This document shows, in pieces, positions 63,255 to 64,000 of a stretch of 64,000 bases of DNA. Each line of letters opens with the position of its first letter. The first letter of the stretch is position 1. A model generated the notes under the pieces. It did no database searches and was not told where the DNA came from. It worked only from the letters and a program-made list of their open reading frames with translations. The translations under genes and the position numbers were made by a program. Origin of the DNA: Pasteuria penetrans (GTDB lineage Bacteria > Bacillota > Bacilli > Thermoactinomycetales > Thermoactinomycetaceae); NCBI RefSeq assembly GCF_900538055.1, contig NZ_UZAC03000002.1:62001-126000 (forward strand). The letters are read 5' to 3'.

Positions 63255-63865
63255 AACACACACCTTTTCGCATTCATGGGAATGAAACCATACCCCCACC
63301 CTTTTTGTGTATTGTAACCATTTTTAAAATCGTACATTCGTTTGGCACATATGGCATATATAACATATATAATTAAAACATTTAATAAATTCGCAAAGGA
63401 TAGAATAATAGCCGCTCTGACCCCCTAAGTTTCCCATAATATATAAAAAATAAGGTAAGAAAAATAAATTAGGATTTGTTTTCTGGATGAATAAACTCCC
63501 CATGATTCATCAACGTTGGCCAAGAAAGGTTGTAAAAGACCCCCCTAATTATTTTGTAAGGGAAGCCCCCTATGAATCCAATCAGGCCCCCGGTCAAAAT
63601 CCTGACTCAAAGGGCACCAAACGTTTTCCTCCGGACCGGGCTCCCCTTATCGGAAAATGGAGTTCCCACCACGGAAATAGAATCAGCAACCCAATAGAAA
63701 AATCCTTCAAGTAGGGAATGGAGTAACAACCAGGCTGGAATTTTCAACCAGACACGGGCCTTTAACCACAGATCTTCCCAGGTGGATCGATCGACCTAGT
63801 ATTTTGATCCCAGTTCATGGCCAAAAAGACCCCAACGACCATAGAATCATAGAGGTAAACCCTCT
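63255..63865. other. Intergenic, no gene recognised
   Basis: AT-rich start, then a plus-strand frame (63,487-63,714) without a ribosome-binding site. It contains the promoter region of ytfI-gerW. Confidence 0.45.
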
Positions 63866-64000
63866 TCACCCCTTCACCGGTGGAATTTGCTGTTTACGTG
63901 GAGGAACATGCAAATAACGCAAAGATTCTGCCAAAATATCCCTACACAGTGGGGCTGCGATCGTACCACCTCGGGATTCAACACCCCGGGGTCTATCCAC
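63866..64000 (-). CDS. C-terminus of a penicillin-binding protein (SpoVD/PBP2-like), partial
   Basis: The minus-strand frame from the right edge gives 44 residues, including SRGGTIAAPLCRDILAESLRYL and then VPP, ending at a stop at 63,866. G-G-x-[IV]-A-A-P-x-x-[KR]-x-I and the later LxYL-x-VPP are typical of the transpeptidase end of class B penicillin-binding proteins, notably SpoVD and PBP2-type enzymes. Catalytic motifs lie outside the window. The family is likely; the exact member (SpoVD, cortex synthesis) is inferred from the sporulation context. Confidence 0.7.
   Translation of the reverse strand: MDRPRGVESRGGTIAAPLCRDILAESLRYLHVPPRKQQIPPVKG

Noticed and set aside
63487-63714. A 75-codon plus-strand ORF near the right edge
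   Set aside because: No ribosome-binding site, low-complexity polar composition and no homology recognised.

Overview
The window reads as a chromosomal segment of an endospore-forming Firmicute of the order Bacillales. The spore genes spmA, spmB, dacB, gerW (ytfJ), ypjB and a SpoVD-like penicillin-binding protein are present, together with Bacillus-type housekeeping clusters: sdhC-sdhA-sdhB, rasP/proS, and mutL-methyltransferase-miaA-hfq-ynbB. Several genes encode bacterial collagen (Gly-X-Thr repeats, paired cysteines, a BclA/Pcl-like C-terminal domain). Coding density is low and relics of transposases and group II introns are abundant. This combination fits best with an obligate invertebrate parasite of the genus Pasteuria. 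That assignment is inference: there is no rRNA gene here to test it.

Layout. 0-11 kb is accessory: a collagen gene running off the left edge on the minus strand, a decayed Mutator-type transposase, a short collagen-poor BclA-like gene, a decaying collagen fragment, a group II intron relic and a large coiled-coil surface protein. 11-28 kb is a mostly conserved minus-strand core: proS, signal peptidase I, rasP, an MTA/SAH deaminase, ypjB, a 602-residue collagen-like protein, a DUF456 membrane protein, ynbB, hfq, miaA, an RsmJ-like methyltransferase and mutL. A small secreted Gly-Ser-Pro protein lies on the plus strand within it. 28-37.8 kb is a 9.9-kb block between mutL and mutS, which are adjacent in most Bacillales. 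It holds a truncated IS1182 transposase and an IS3 element split by a 3,317-bp IS256-type element that still has long inverted repeats and an exact 8-bp target duplication.

After mutS (37.8-40.5 kb) comes a second accessory stretch: group II intron 3' ends, a broken intron maturase, two polysaccharide deacetylases and a decayed third copy, and an unknown 156-residue protein. A copper-type P-ATPase and sdhCAB follow, then a group II relic, a CPBP membrane protease with a partial tandem duplicate, spmB, spmA, intron-like DNA, dacB, a subtilase, gerW, a DUF2953 protein (ytfI) and the last 44 codons of a penicillin-binding protein.

The conserved genes cover translation, protein export and membrane proteolysis, mismatch repair, succinate oxidation and spore cortex/coat formation. 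The most distinctive content is the collagen family in several states: intact, shortened and decaying. Also notable are the breakage of conserved operons (mutS/mutL, dacB/spmA) by mobile DNA, a glutamine-rich insertion in Hfq, and an IS256-type element whose transposase appears to depend on an upstream overlapping ORF for its translation.
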